The position numbers and the translations under genes are program-made. The notes beneath the pieces were generated by a model, which saw only the letters and a list, made by a program, of their open reading frames with translations, was not told the origin of the DNA and made no database searches. A stretch of DNA of 64,000 nucleotides from Nocardioides sediminis (GTDB taxonomy: Bacteria; Actinomycetota; Actinomycetes; Propionibacteriales; Nocardioidaceae): NCBI RefSeq assembly GCF_003047295.1, contig NZ_PZYZ01000007.1, positions 124,001 through 188,000 of the forward strand, given 5' to 3'. Of the stretch, positions 1 to 8,752 are shown in pieces (position 1 is the first letter of the stretch; each line of letters starts with the position of its first letter).

Positions 1-186
1 GATCAGCCGGTCGTCCGCCAGGACGGCGTGGAAGCCGACCTCGGGTCGGAGCAGCTCGTCCGGGGTGGCGCCGACCATGTCGTAGGTGTCGTAGGGCGCG
101 GCGTACCGCCAGGTCGAGATGTCCTCGGCGTGCTCCCGGCTGAGGGGAGCGAGGCGGATGGATCGCGGGTCGATCGCCGTCGGCAT
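1..186 (-). CDS. GNAT-family N-acetyltransferase (N-terminal fragment, cut by window edge)
   Basis: Only the first 62 residues are visible; the rest lies beyond the left edge. The fragment opens with a RimJ/RimL-like start (IRLAPLSREHAEDISTWRY) and then the YxxYDM segment common in actinobacterial GNAT proteins of this type. GNAT enzymes transfer the acetyl group of acetyl-CoA to an amine; the substrate cannot be read from this fragment and the acetyl-CoA loop is not in view. The start is the ATG at 184-186. It reads in the same direction as the downstream DNA ligase gene, 53 bases away. Confidence 0.75.
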   Translation of the reverse strand, partial: MPTAIDPRSIRLAPLSREHAEDISTWRYAAPYDTYDMVGATPDELLRPEVGFHAVLADDRLI

Positions 187-239
187 GGGGTCAGGCTCTC
201 ACCCCGCGCCGGATCACCGGCACCGACCGGCCCGTCTCG

Positions 240-1739
240 TCAAGCCATGGCCCGCACGGTGTCGATCGTGTCGGCCTCGTGCGCGCCCTTGTCATCGCGG
301 TAGCGGAGCACACGGGCGAACCGCAGCGCGACCCCGCCGGGATAGCGCGTCGACCGCTGAAGGCCGTCGAAGGCGATCTCCACGACCTGCTCGGGACGGA
401 CGTGCACGACGTGGCCGTCACGGGAGGTCTCCAGGCCCAGGAAGCGGTCGGTCTGCCAGGCCAGCATCTCGTCCGTCATCCCCTTGAACGTCTTGCCGAG
501 CATCACGAAGCCACCGTCGGCGTCCCGGGCGCCGAGGTGGATGTTGGAGAGCCAGCCCTGGCGGCGTCCGCTGCCCCACTCGACAGCGAGCACGACCAGG
601 TCGAGGGTGTGGACCGGCTTGACCTTGATCCACCCGGCGCCTCGGCGGCCCGCCTCGTAGCGGACGGCGAGGTCCTTGACCACGACCCCCTCGTGGCCGG
701 CGGCGAGCGTGTCGGCCACGAACTGCTCGGCCGTGGCGAGGTCGTCGGTCACCACCCGGCCGACGCGGTGCCGCTGGGGGACCAGCGCGTCGAGGACGGC
801 GAGCCGTTCGTGGCCGGGCTCGTCGAGCAGGTCGCGGTCGTCGAGGTGCAGCACGTCGAAGAAGTAGGGCGCCACGACGCCGCCGCCGGCCTGGGCGGTG
901 CGGGACGAGGTCTCCTGGAACGGGCGGGGTCGGCCGTCCTCGGTGAGCAGCAACGCCTCACCGTCCAGCACGAACCGCTCCGCCGGCAGTGACCGGGCGA
1001 TCTCGACCACCTCCGGCAGCCGACCGGTGATGTCGTCGAGGCTGCGGGTCACCACGAGGACGTCGTCGCGGTCGCGGTGCACCTGGATGCGGATGCCGTC
1101 GAGCTTGGCGTCGATCGCCACGGCGGCGCCGCGCATCTTGTGCAGGGCGGCGCCGACGTCGGGCGCGCTGGAGGCGAGCATCGGCAGCACCGGTCGCCCG
1201 ACCTCGAGGCCGATGGCCGCCAACGCCTGCTCGCCGCCGTCGAAGGCGGCGACCGCGGCGGCCAGTGTGCTGCCCGCGAGCATGGCGGCGCGGCGTACGG
1301 AGGTCAGCGGCACCTCCGCCACCGCGGCGACGGCCTCCTGCACCTGCGCGTCGAGCGCGCCCTGGCGGACCTCGCCGGTGACCAGGCCGCGCAGCCAGGC
1401 CTGCTCGTCGGCGGTGGCGCGGCCGAAGAGGTCGACGACCGCGGCCCGGCGCAGCGCCTGCGAGCCGGTGCCGGCGATGGCGCTGATCGCCTCGAAGGCC
1501 TCGTGGACCTCGCTGACCCCCAGGGACGGCTCGCCGGCCGGCGGGGGCAGGTCGGTCAGTCCCCGCCAACCGAGGCCCGTCCGTCGCTGGCGCAGCGTGC
1601 CGCCGAGGTAGGCCACGACGGTCTCGAGCTCGTCGGCGTCCGCCTGGCGCAGGGCGGACGCCAGCGCCTCGGCCTTGGCCTTGCGCGAGCGGGTGGCGCT
1701 GACGGCCTGCGAGGTGGCGACGAGGTCGGCGAGCAGCAT
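240..1739 (-). CDS. lig: ATP-dependent DNA ligase (LigB-like)
   Basis: A 499-residue ligase that seals nicks through an enzyme-AMP intermediate. The adenylation motif KLDGIR places the nucleophilic lysine near residue 212. An N-terminal helical DNA-binding domain precedes it (about 1-180), and the C-terminal OB-fold region carries the motif V sequence IKVKPVHTLDLVV. The length matches the mycobacterial LigB class (about 507 aa), which is accessory to the NAD-dependent LigA. The ATG start is supported by a -10-like CAGGAT exactly 6 nt upstream, which suggests a leaderless transcript. The open frame continues far upstream to 3356, but that part is antisense to the transporter gene and is not coding. 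The identification is firm; the biological role is inferred. Confidence 0.93.
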   Translation of the reverse strand: MLLADLVATSQAVSATRSRKAKAEALASALRQADADELETVVAYLGGTLRQRRTGLGWRGLTDLPPPAGEPSLGVSEVHEAFEAISAIAGTGSQALRRAAVVDLFGRATADEQAWLRGLVTGEVRQGALDAQVQEAVAAVAEVPLTSVRRAAMLAGSTLAAAVAAFDGGEQALAAIGLEVGRPVLPMLASSAPDVGAALHKMRGAAVAIDAKLDGIRIQVHRDRDDVLVVTRSLDDITGRLPEVVEIARSLPAERFVLDGEALLLTEDGRPRPFQETSSRTAQAGGGVVAPYFFDVLHLDDRDLLDEPGHERLAVLDALVPQRHRVGRVVTDDLATAEQFVADTLAAGHEGVVVKDLAVRYEAGRRGAGWIKVKPVHTLDLVVLAVEWGSGRRQGWLSNIHLGARDADGGFVMLGKTFKGMTDEMLAWQTDRFLGLETSRDGHVVHVRPEQVVEIAFDGLQRSTRYPGGVALRFARVLRYRDDKGAHEADTIDTVRAMA

Positions 1740-1745
1740 GCCGCC

Positions 1746-1751
1746 ATCCTG
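1746..1751 (-). promoter_or_regulatory. -10-like hexamer for leaderless lig transcription
   Basis: On the minus strand this reads CAGGAT, ending 6 nt before the ligase ATG. In actinobacteria such spacing places the transcription start on the start codon. No -35 was assigned and no RBS is visible. Confidence 0.45.
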
Positions 1752-1823
1752 CCCGGTGCCACCGACACCCGCCTCACCCGGCGGGACACCGCAGGCTCGC
1801 CCACCGGGTGGGACGATGCGGGG

Positions 1824-2462
1824 GTGCCGAGCAGACGGTCCAGGATCCGCGAGCGCTTCACCGGCCGGATCGCGGGGGTGGGCAGCACCTCGGGCGTGCG
1901 CGTGGTCGTCGGCCGCTGGGACGACGGCCCGTGGGGGTCCTTCGCCGACCTGATGGTCGAGGACGCCGCCGGCCACCGCGTCCTGGTCGCCCCGGACGAG
2001 CAGACCCGCGACTTCGTGTCGGCGACCTACTCCTTCGACGAGGTCGTGATCACCCCGGTCGAGGTCCGTGACACCGCGACCGGCTGGCAGGTGCGGTCCG
2101 CGCCGCTGTCGCTCGACCTGGTGCTCGGTGGCCCGACACCGGTCGGTCGGCTGCTCCGGCTCGTCCCCGCGCGCGTGGCCACCGCGCCGGCCTGGTGCGC
2201 GCTCACGGACCCGGTCGCGCGGGTGGTGCTGCGCGGTGTCCGGACGCGCGGGACCGCAGGCCGGGACCGGCGGGAGTGGTACGGCGCGACGTCGGCGCGG
2301 GCGGTGACCGCCCTGGAGGGTTCGTGGCGGGGCCGACCGCTCGGCAGCCTGACCGACGTCGACCCGCCCTGCCGCTTCGGCTTCTCCTCCACGCCGCGCC
2401 GCCCGTCGGTGACCGACGTCGTGACGACCGTCGAGCGGCCCGCGGGCACCCCCGCAGCCTGA
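1824..2462 (+). CDS. Conserved hypothetical protein
   Basis: A 212-residue soluble protein with no signal peptide or membrane segment and no family I can name. It is rich in Arg and Trp (RWDDGPWGSFADLMVED, then DEQTRDFVSATYSFDEVVI) and has a predicted beta-rich N-terminal half. The GTG at 1824 is chosen because coding character starts there; a weak -10-like GACGAT lies 6 nt upstream. It is divergent from the DNA ligase, with 84 bases between the start codons, so the two may share a promoter region. A link to DNA repair is possible from position only. Confidence 0.7.
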   Translation: MPSRRSRIRERFTGRIAGVGSTSGVRVVVGRWDDGPWGSFADLMVEDAAGHRVLVAPDEQTRDFVSATYSFDEVVITPVEVRDTATGWQVRSAPLSLDLVLGGPTPVGRLLRLVPARVATAPAWCALTDPVARVVLRGVRTRGTAGRDRREWYGATSARAVTALEGSWRGRPLGSLTDVDPPCRFGFSSTPRRPSVTDVVTTVERPAGTPAA

Positions 2463-2543
2463 GCCGACCCTCGTCACCCGTTCCGGAGGATGTGCCGCAC
2501 CGGCTGCGCGGCCTGCAATGGGGCGGACCGGGAGGAGGGCGGG

Positions 2544-4187
2544 ATGGCGCGTGGGCACGCAGCGGGCTCGGCGCCCGACAGCGCCGGCGTGGCGGCCGCG
2601 GCCTCGGGGGTGGTGCTGCTGACGCTGTCGTCGGCGCAGTTCCTGATGACCCTGGACAGCTCGGTCATGAACGTCTCGATCGCCACCGTCGCCCAGGACG
2701 TGGGCACCACCGTGACCGGCATCCAGACCGCCATCACCCTGTACACGCTCGTGATGGCCTCCCTGATGATCACCGGCGGCCGGGTCGGGCAGATCATCGG
2801 CCGCAAGCGCGCCTTCGCGATCGGCTGCGTCATCTACGGCGCCGGGTCGTTCACCACGTCCCTGGCGCAGAGCCTGCCGGTGCTCATGTTCGGCTGGTCG
2901 CTGCTCGAGGGGATCGGGGCGGCCCTCATCATGCCGGCGATCGTCGCCCTCGTGGCGTCCAACTTCGGCCGGCCGGACCGGCCGCGTGCCTACGGGCTCG
3001 TCGCGGCCTCGGGGGCGATCGCCGTGGCGGCGGGACCGCTGATCGGCGGCCTGCTCACGACGTACGCCTCGTGGCGGTGGGTGTTCGCCGGTGAGGTGCT
3101 CATCGTGGCAGCCATCCTGGTCCTGATGCGCCGGATGGCCGACACCCCGCCCGAGCCCGCCCGCCTCGACGTCGTCGGCACCGGGCTGTCCGCCCTCGGC
3201 CTCGGCCTCGTCGTGCTGGGAATCCTCCGTGGGGGCTCGTGGGGCTTCGTGGTGCCCAAGCCGGACGCACCGTCGTGGCTCGGGCTCTCGGCAGTCGTGT
3301 GGCTCGTCCTGGCCGGGGGCGTCGTGCTGCGGATCTTCCTCTGGTGGCAGCGCCACCAGCTGGACGGGGGACGGGCCGCACTCATCGACCCGACGATGCT
3401 GGAGAACAAGCTCCTGCGCGGCGGGCTGACCTCGTTCTTCTTCCAGTTCCTCCTCCAGGCCGGCCTCTTCTTCACCGTCCCGCTGTTCCTCTCCGTGGCG
3501 CTGGGCCTGTCGGCGGTGGAGACCGGTGTCCGGATCCTTCCGCTCTCGGTGACCCTGCTCCTGGCAGCCGTGGGGGTGCCCCGCTTCTTCCCGGACGTCT
3601 CGCCGCGGCGGGTGGTGCGGCTGGGGTTCGTCGCGCTGTTCGCCGGGATCGTGACGCTGATGGCCTCCCTCGAGTTCGGCGCCGGACCCGAGATCGTGAC
3701 CTGGCCCATGCTCCTGGCCGGGCTCGGCATCGGAGCGCTCGCGTCCCAGCTGGGCAGCGTGACCGTCTCGGCCGTCCCCGACGAGCAGAGCGCCGAGGTC
3801 GGCGGCCTGCAGAACACCTTCACCAACCTGGGCGCCTCCATCGGCACCGCCCTCGCGGGGGCGGTGCTCGTCGCCGGGCTCACCTCGTCCTTCCTCTCGG
3901 GCATCCAGGACAACCCCGACGTCCCGCAGGAGCTGTCCTCCCAGGCACAGGTGGACCTCGCCGGAGGGATCCCGTTCATCCCGAACGACGCGCTGCGCGA
4001 CTCCCTCGACGACGCCGGCATCACGGGGGACACCGCGGACGCGATCGTGGAGACCAACGAGCAGTCCCGCATCGACGGGCTGCGCATGTCGCTGGCCGTC
4101 CTGGCCCTGCTCGCGCTGCTCGCGCTGTTCATGACCGGCGGCATCCCGACCCGCCAGCCCGGCGCCGAGCCCACCCGCACGGGGTGA
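2544..4187 (+). CDS. MFS drug exporter, DHA2 (14-TMS) family
   Basis: A 547-residue integral membrane antiporter of the EmrB/QacA type, expected to export hydrophobic drugs in exchange for protons. The first helix carries LMTLDSSVMNVSIATV, the D1-type motif of DHA2 exporters. The loop 2-3 motif A appears as GGRVGQIIGRKRAF, and motif C-like glycines lie in helix 5 (ASGAIAVAAGPLIGG). About 14 hydrophobic segments are visible. The ATG at 2544 is preceded by a strong GGAGG site; an upstream in-frame ATG at 2490 has none. No regulator is adjacent, and the gene converges on kynA with only 7 bases between stops. The substrate is unknown. Confidence 0.9.
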   Translation: MARGHAAGSAPDSAGVAAAASGVVLLTLSSAQFLMTLDSSVMNVSIATVAQDVGTTVTGIQTAITLYTLVMASLMITGGRVGQIIGRKRAFAIGCVIYGAGSFTTSLAQSLPVLMFGWSLLEGIGAALIMPAIVALVASNFGRPDRPRAYGLVAASGAIAVAAGPLIGGLLTTYASWRWVFAGEVLIVAAILVLMRRMADTPPEPARLDVVGTGLSALGLGLVVLGILRGGSWGFVVPKPDAPSWLGLSAVVWLVLAGGVVLRIFLWWQRHQLDGGRAALIDPTMLENKLLRGGLTSFFFQFLLQAGLFFTVPLFLSVALGLSAVETGVRILPLSVTLLLAAVGVPRFFPDVSPRRVVRLGFVALFAGIVTLMASLEFGAGPEIVTWPMLLAGLGIGALASQLGSVTVSAVPDEQSAEVGGLQNTFTNLGASIGTALAGAVLVAGLTSSFLSGIQDNPDVPQELSSQAQVDLAGGIPFIPNDALRDSLDDAGITGDTADAIVETNEQSRIDGLRMSLAVLALLALLALFMTGGIPTRQPGAEPTRTG

Positions 4188-4194
4188 CCCGCGG

Positions 4195-5064
4195 CTACTC
4201 CCCGATGCGGGTGCGGACCGCGAACAGCTCGGGGAAGAACGTCAGGTCCAGGGCCCGGCGCAGGAAGTCGACGCCGCTGGACCCGCCCGTGCCCACCTTG
4301 TGGCCGATGGTCCGCTGGACGACCTGGAGGTGCCGGAAGCGCCACTGCTGGAAGTTGTCCTCGACGTCGACCAGCTCCTCGCACGTCTCGTAGACGCCCC
4401 AGTGCTCGGCCGGCGCGGCGTAGACCGTCGCGAAGACATCGACGAGCCCGGGGGAGAGGGCGTGCGGGACGGTGACGTCGCGGTCCAGCAGCTCGGCCGG
4501 GACGGCGTAGCCGCGACGGCCGAGGTAGCGCAGGAACTCGTCGTAGAGCGACGGCTCGCGCAGCAGCCCGGACAACGCGTCGTACGCGGCGCGGTCGTGG
4601 CCGAAGACCCGCACCATGTCGGCGTCCTTGTTGCCGAGCAGGAACTCGACCTCGCGGTACTGCGCGGACTGGAAGCCCGAGGAGGTGGCCAGGAAGGGGC
4701 GGATCTCGGCGTACTCGCTCGGCGTGAGGGTCGCCAGCACGGCCCACTGGTCGGTGAGCACCCGCTGGATGTGCTTGACGCGGGCCAGCCGCTTGAGGGC
4801 CGGGGCGAGGTCGTCGGAGGCGAGCAGGTCGCGCGCCGAGCGGAGCTCGTGGACCATCAGCTTGAGCCACAGCTCGCTGGTCTGGTGCTGGACGATGAAG
4901 AGCAGCTCGTCGTGCTGGGGCGGGTCGCTCTGCGGCTGCTGGGCCGAGAGGAGCAGGTCGAGGCGCAGGTAGTCGCCGTAGGACATCTGGCTGCTGAAGT
5001 CGCGCTCGATCGTCGGCTCGATCTCGCGCCTGGCGGCCGTCCCGCCGGTCTCGGATTCACCCAT
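4195..5064 (-). CDS. kynA: Tryptophan 2,3-dioxygenase
   Basis: A 289-residue heme enzyme that opens the indole ring of L-tryptophan to give N-formylkynurenine, the first step of the kynurenine pathway. Family signatures are present: the QTSELW segment, the RFRHLQVVQRTIG stretch with the proximal heme histidine near residue 245, and the GTGGSSG substrate loop. The length is normal. The ATG at 5062-5064 has a TACCTT hexamer 6 nt upstream, suggesting a leaderless transcript divergent from the glycosylase gene. No kynurenine formamidase or kynureninase is next to it, so the remaining pathway must lie elsewhere or be absent. Confidence 0.95.
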   Translation of the reverse strand: MGESETGGTAARREIEPTIERDFSSQMSYGDYLRLDLLLSAQQPQSDPPQHDELLFIVQHQTSELWLKLMVHELRSARDLLASDDLAPALKRLARVKHIQRVLTDQWAVLATLTPSEYAEIRPFLATSSGFQSAQYREVEFLLGNKDADMVRVFGHDRAAYDALSGLLREPSLYDEFLRYLGRRGYAVPAELLDRDVTVPHALSPGLVDVFATVYAAPAEHWGVYETCEELVDVEDNFQQWRFRHLQVVQRTIGHKVGTGGSSGVDFLRRALDLTFFPELFAVRTRIGE

Positions 5065-5070
5065 GGCGGA

Positions 5071-5076
5071 AAGGTA
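5071..5076 (-). promoter_or_regulatory. -10-like hexamer for kynA
   Basis: Reads TACCTT on the minus strand, 6 nt before the kynA ATG. It faces a matching element for the divergent glycosylase gene at 5092-5097. Confidence 0.45.
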
Positions 5077-5091
5077 GTCGGTGCCGTCGTC

Positions 5092-5097
5092 TACCGT
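5092..5097 (+). promoter_or_regulatory. -10-like hexamer for the DNA glycosylase gene
   Basis: TACCGT ends 6 nt before the GTG at 5104. This supports that GTG as the start of a leaderless message. Confidence 0.45.
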
Positions 5098-5103
5098 CGC
5101 GGT

Positions 5104-6057
5104 GTGGGTGCTGGGACGCAGGGACGGACGCGCGAGTGGCGGCCCCACTGGCCGTGCGCGCCCGGGGCGGTGCTGGCCCAGCAGCGACGCGGGGCCGGCG
5201 ACCCCACTCAGCGCACCGACCTCCACGGCCGGGTGTGGCGGGCGATCCGCACCCCCGACGGTCCGGCCACGCTGCGCGTGGAGTCCCGCGCCGCCGACGG
5301 CGTCGTGGTCGGTACGGCGTGGGGCGCGGGGGCGTCCTGGGCGCTGGACACGATGCCGTCGCTCCTCGGCGCGGACGACGACCCCGCCGGCTTCGAGCCC
5401 CGGCACCCGGCGGTCGCCGAGGGCTGGAGGCGGCAGCCGCACTGGCGCCTGGGGGCCAGCCGCAGGGTCATGGAGTCGCTCGTGCCCTCGATTCTGGAGC
5501 AGAAGGTCACCGGCAAGCAGGCCTTCGGGTCGTTCCGCCAGCTCGTGCTGCGGCACGGCGAGCCGGCTCCCGGTCCCGTCGCCGAGCTGCGGCTGCACGT
5601 GCAGCCCGAGCCGGCCGTGCTGGCCCGGATCCCGTCGTGGGAGTGGTTGCAGCTGGGCGTCGACCCCGCCCGGTCGCGCACCCTGGTGACCGCCTGCCGG
5701 GTCGCGGCGTCGCTGGAGCGGCTCGTCGACGCGCCACCGGAGGAGTTCGACCGGCGGCTCCGGTCCCTGCCGGGGGTCGGCGTGTGGACCAGCGCCGAGG
5801 TCCGCCAGCGGGTGCTCGGCGACCCCGACGCGGTGAGCTTCGGGGACTACCACCTCGCCAACTGGGTCGGCTGGGCGCTCTACGGCCACGACATCACCGA
5901 CGAGGAGATGGCCGAGGCGCTCGAGCCCTACCGGCCCCAGCGCGGGCGGGCGGCCGCGATGGCGTGCGCCGGCGGCCGCACGCGGCCGCGTCGGGGTCCG
6001 AGGATGAGCGTGCCCACCCACCTGCCCACGCGCGGGACCACCCGCCGTACGAGCTGA
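5104..6057 (+). CDS. HhH-GPD DNA glycosylase (DNA-3-methyladenine glycosylase 2 / AlkA-like)
   Basis: A 317-residue base-excision repair protein. The helix-hairpin-helix LPGVGVWTSAEV is followed by SFGDYHLANWVG, whose aspartate occupies the catalytic position of the HhH-GPD superfamily. Such enzymes excise alkylated purines. The four-cysteine iron-sulfur cluster of Nth/MutY is absent, which favours the AlkA branch. The GTG at 5104 is chosen from the upstream -10-like hexamer. The last 40 or so residues are Arg/Pro/Thr-rich and lie beyond the conserved fold. It is divergent from kynA with 39 bases between them. Substrate preference cannot be read from the sequence. Confidence 0.87.
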   Translation: MGAGTQGRTREWRPHWPCAPGAVLAQQRRGAGDPTQRTDLHGRVWRAIRTPDGPATLRVESRAADGVVVGTAWGAGASWALDTMPSLLGADDDPAGFEPRHPAVAEGWRRQPHWRLGASRRVMESLVPSILEQKVTGKQAFGSFRQLVLRHGEPAPGPVAELRLHVQPEPAVLARIPSWEWLQLGVDPARSRTLVTACRVAASLERLVDAPPEEFDRRLRSLPGVGVWTSAEVRQRVLGDPDAVSFGDYHLANWVGWALYGHDITDEEMAEALEPYRPQRGRAAAMACAGGRTRPRRGPRMSVPTHLPTRGTTRRTS

Positions 6058-6149
6058 GGGGGACTGCCCCGGGACCACCAGAAATGGGGTCGCTGGCCTC
6101 CGCCGGCGCGAGTAGCGTCGAAGGGTGCCGGAGGCGCTGAGGGAGGGGC

Positions 6150-7868
6150 ATGATGGTTGACGCCGACCCCGTGCTGCTGCTGGCCACCTCCGACCCCACG
6201 TCCCGCGAGGTGATCGGCTCGGAGCTGCGGCGGCGGTACGGCGGCGACTACGAGGTCGTCGTCTGTGCCGATCACTCGCACGCCCGCGCCGTGCTGGAGG
6301 GCCTGCGGCGATGGGGCCGCGACGTGGCGCTGGTGATCGGCTGCTACGGGCCCGGCGACCGGGCGGGTCTGGACTTCCTGCGACGCGCCTACGCCCTGCA
6401 CCCCTCGGCCAAGCGGGTGGTCGCCGCGATCTGGGGTGACTTCGCCAGCACCTCGACGGTGTTCGCGGCCATCGCGCAGGGGCACGCCGAGCTGGTGGTG
6501 CTGCGTCCGGAGCGGCCGCGCGACGAGGAGTTCCACGGCGCGCTGACCGACGCGCTCGACGACTGGCAGCTGGCGCAGGGCATCGGGTTCGCGGCCGTCC
6601 GCCTGATCGGCGAGCAGCGCGACGAGCGCACCCACTCGCTGCGCGACACCTTCGGCCGCAACCACATCCCGGTCGCCTTCCACGAGGCCGGCACGGACGC
6701 CGCCCACCGGATGCTGGCCGGGCTCGGCCTCGAGGATCCGGCGCTGCCGGTGGTCGTGCTCACCTTCACCTCCCCGCCGACGACCCTGGTCGCGCCGACC
6801 GACCTCGAGATCGCCGACGCGTTCGGGCTCACTCGCCCGCCGCCGGCCGGACACGTCTACGACGTCGTGGTCGTGGGGGCGGGTCCCAGCGGGCTCGCCG
6901 CGGCCGTCTACGCCTCCTCCGAGGGGCTCTCGACGCTGGTCGTCGAGCAGCAGGCGGTGGGCGGCCAGGCGGGCACCTCCTCCCTCATCCGCAACTACCC
7001 TGGCTTCTCCCGGGGGATCAGCGGCGCCCACCTGGCCTGGCGGTCGTTCCAGCAGGCCTGGGCGTTCGGCACCGAGTACTTCTTCATGCGGCGGGTGCAG
7101 GGACTGGGGACGGACGGTCCGCTGCACACCGTGGAGCTGTCGGACGGCGACACGGTCCGGAGCAGGAGCGTCGTGATCGCCACCGGGGTCGACTACCGCC
7201 GCCTGGACGTGCCCGTCCTCGAGGACCTGGTCGGCCGGGGCGTCTACTACGGCGCCGCGGTCTCCGAGGCGCCGTCGATGGCAGGACAGGAGGTGTACGT
7301 CGTCGGCGGCGGGAACTCCGCCGGGCAGGCGGCCCTCCACCTCGCGCGCTACGCCCGGCACGTGACGCTGCTCGTGCGCGGCCCCTCGCTGGCCGCCAGC
7401 ATGTCCGACTACCTCATCGCCCAGCTGGAGGGCACCCGCAACGTTGCGATCCGCTACCACTCGGTGGTCCTGGGCGGCCGCTCGGCCGACGGCTGCCTCG
7501 CGGGACTCACGCTCGGCGACCCGCGTGGCGGCGAGCCCGAGGGCGTGCCGGCCACCGGTCTGTTCGTGCTCATCGGTTCGGTGCCACGGACGGGCTGGCT
7601 GCCGCAGGAGGTGATGCGCGACGAGGCCGGGTTCGTGCGCACCGGACCGGACACGGCGACCGCCGCCGAGATGATGCAGGGCCAGGCGCGGCTGCCGCTC
7701 GAGACCAGCATGCCGGGCGTCTTCGCGGTCGGCGACGTGCGCTCCGGCTCGGTCAAGCGGGTGGCCACCGCGGTGGGCGACGGCGCGACAGTGATCGCCC
7801 TGATCCACGGCTACCTCGCCGAGCAGCGCGCGCGGGAGAACGGCACGACGCCGGCGGGCACGCCGTGA
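6150..7868 (+). CDS. Three-domain flavoprotein: degenerate receiver, thioredoxin-fold and thioredoxin-reductase-like domains
   Basis: A 572-residue protein of the type named fused response regulator/thioredoxin-disulfide reductase. Residues 1-130 look like a receiver domain, but the phospho-acceptor region reads VIGCYGPGDRAG with no aspartate at the usual place. Residues 145-230 resemble a glutaredoxin/thioredoxin fold (NHIPVAFHEA, then LPVVVL) without a CxxC. From about 236 there is an FAD/NAD(P)H reductase with GAGPSG (243-248) and a second dinucleotide motif GGGNSAG (386-392). The segment where thioredoxin reductase carries CATC reads YYGAAVSEA, with no cysteine. It is thus a predicted FAD- and NAD(P)H-binding oxidoreductase without a disulfide centre. 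A GGGAGGGG site precedes ATG 6150; a second ATG follows directly. It is translationally coupled to the next gene. Confidence 0.85.
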   Translation: MMVDADPVLLLATSDPTSREVIGSELRRRYGGDYEVVVCADHSHARAVLEGLRRWGRDVALVIGCYGPGDRAGLDFLRRAYALHPSAKRVVAAIWGDFASTSTVFAAIAQGHAELVVLRPERPRDEEFHGALTDALDDWQLAQGIGFAAVRLIGEQRDERTHSLRDTFGRNHIPVAFHEAGTDAAHRMLAGLGLEDPALPVVVLTFTSPPTTLVAPTDLEIADAFGLTRPPPAGHVYDVVVVGAGPSGLAAAVYASSEGLSTLVVEQQAVGGQAGTSSLIRNYPGFSRGISGAHLAWRSFQQAWAFGTEYFFMRRVQGLGTDGPLHTVELSDGDTVRSRSVVIATGVDYRRLDVPVLEDLVGRGVYYGAAVSEAPSMAGQEVYVVGGGNSAGQAALHLARYARHVTLLVRGPSLAASMSDYLIAQLEGTRNVAIRYHSVVLGGRSADGCLAGLTLGDPRGGEPEGVPATGLFVLIGSVPRTGWLPQEVMRDEAGFVRTGPDTATAAEMMQGQARLPLETSMPGVFAVGDVRSGSVKRVATAVGDGATVIALIHGYLAEQRARENGTTPAGTP

Positions 7869-8752
7869 CCAGCCGCGACGTGGTCGTGCTCGCCCCGATG
7901 CGGGTGATCCTGGTCGCCGCGGCGGTGCTGGTGTTCCTGGCCGGCTTCCAGCTCACGGTCTTCCCGGAGCGGACCGCGGACTGGTTCGCCTGGACGATCG
8001 ACGTGCCGATGACCGCGGTCTTCCTGGGGGCGGCGTACTGGGCGAGCGCCGTGCTCGAGGTGGCCGGCGCCCGGTCGGCGGGGTGGGGGCGGGCCCGGAT
8101 CACCGTGTGGACGGTGCTCGTCTTCACCACCCTGACGCTGGTGGTGACGCTGGTCCACCTCGAGAACTTCCACCTCGGTCCCGAGCAGCCCACCTCGGCG
8201 CGGCTGGTGACCTGGGGGTGGCTGGCGATCTACGCCGGGGTGCCGGTGGCGATGATGGTCGCGCTGGTGCTGCAGGCACGCTCCCGGGTGCCGGCCCCGG
8301 GGCACCGGTCCGCCCTGCGACCGCTGACCACCGGCCTGCGGGTGCTGCTCGTCGTGCTGGCTGCGGTGCTGGGCGTCGGTGGCCTCGCCCTGCTGCTCGC
8401 CCCGACCTGGGCGGCCGACGGGTGGCCCTGGCCGCTGACCGAGCTCACCGCGCGTGCCGTCGGGGCCTGGCTGGTCGGCCTGGGGTGGGCGGCCGGGCAC
8501 GCCTTCGTCATCGACGACGTGGCACGTGTGCAGCCGCTGGGCATGACCGGCGTCGCGTTCGTCGTGCTGGAGCTCGTCGCGCTGGCCCGGTACGGCGACG
8601 CGCTGGACTGGTCGGGCGTCCCCGCCGTCGTCTTCCTCCTCGGGCTCGCCGGGATCGCCGTCGTGTCCGCCTGGATCCTGGCCCTGGGCCGGCGGCGTGG
8701 GGACGGGACCGTCAGAGCAGGGGACGCAGCGGCGCGAGGACGTACTCGGTGA
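7865..8752 (+). CDS. Polytopic membrane protein, unknown function
   Basis: A 295-residue integral membrane protein with about 7-8 hydrophobic segments (for example near residues 13-30, 45-65, 75-95, 120-140, 160-180, 195-215, 225-245 and 255-275). I recognise no family. The GTG start overlaps the stop of the preceding flavoprotein as GTGA, so the two are probably co-translated; a membrane partner or electron acceptor for the flavoprotein is a reasonable guess but not shown. The 3' end overlaps the end of the convergent PLD gene by 41 bases. No quinone-, heme- or metal-binding motif stands out. Confidence 0.8.
   Translation: MTSRDVVVLAPMRVILVAAAVLVFLAGFQLTVFPERTADWFAWTIDVPMTAVFLGAAYWASAVLEVAGARSAGWGRARITVWTVLVFTTLTLVVTLVHLENFHLGPEQPTSARLVTWGWLAIYAGVPVAMMVALVLQARSRVPAPGHRSALRPLTTGLRVLLVVLAAVLGVGGLALLLAPTWAADGWPWPLTELTARAVGAWLVGLGWAAGHAFVIDDVARVQPLGMTGVAFVVLELVALARYGDALDWSGVPAVVFLLGLAGIAVVSAWILALGRRRGDGTVRAGDAAARGRTR

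Noticed and set aside
1740..3356. N-terminal extension of the DNA ligase frame by some 540 codons
   Set aside because: It runs antisense to the hypothetical and MFS genes and has a compositionally biased translation. The ligase start with its -10-like element is at 1739.
4195..5064. Kynurenine pathway operon
   Set aside because: Only tryptophan 2,3-dioxygenase is present; the flanking genes are a drug exporter and a DNA glycosylase on the other strand.
5104..6057. Endonuclease III (Nth)
   Set aside because: The HhH-GPD core is present, but there is no four-cysteine cluster loop and no catalytic lysine in the hairpin region.
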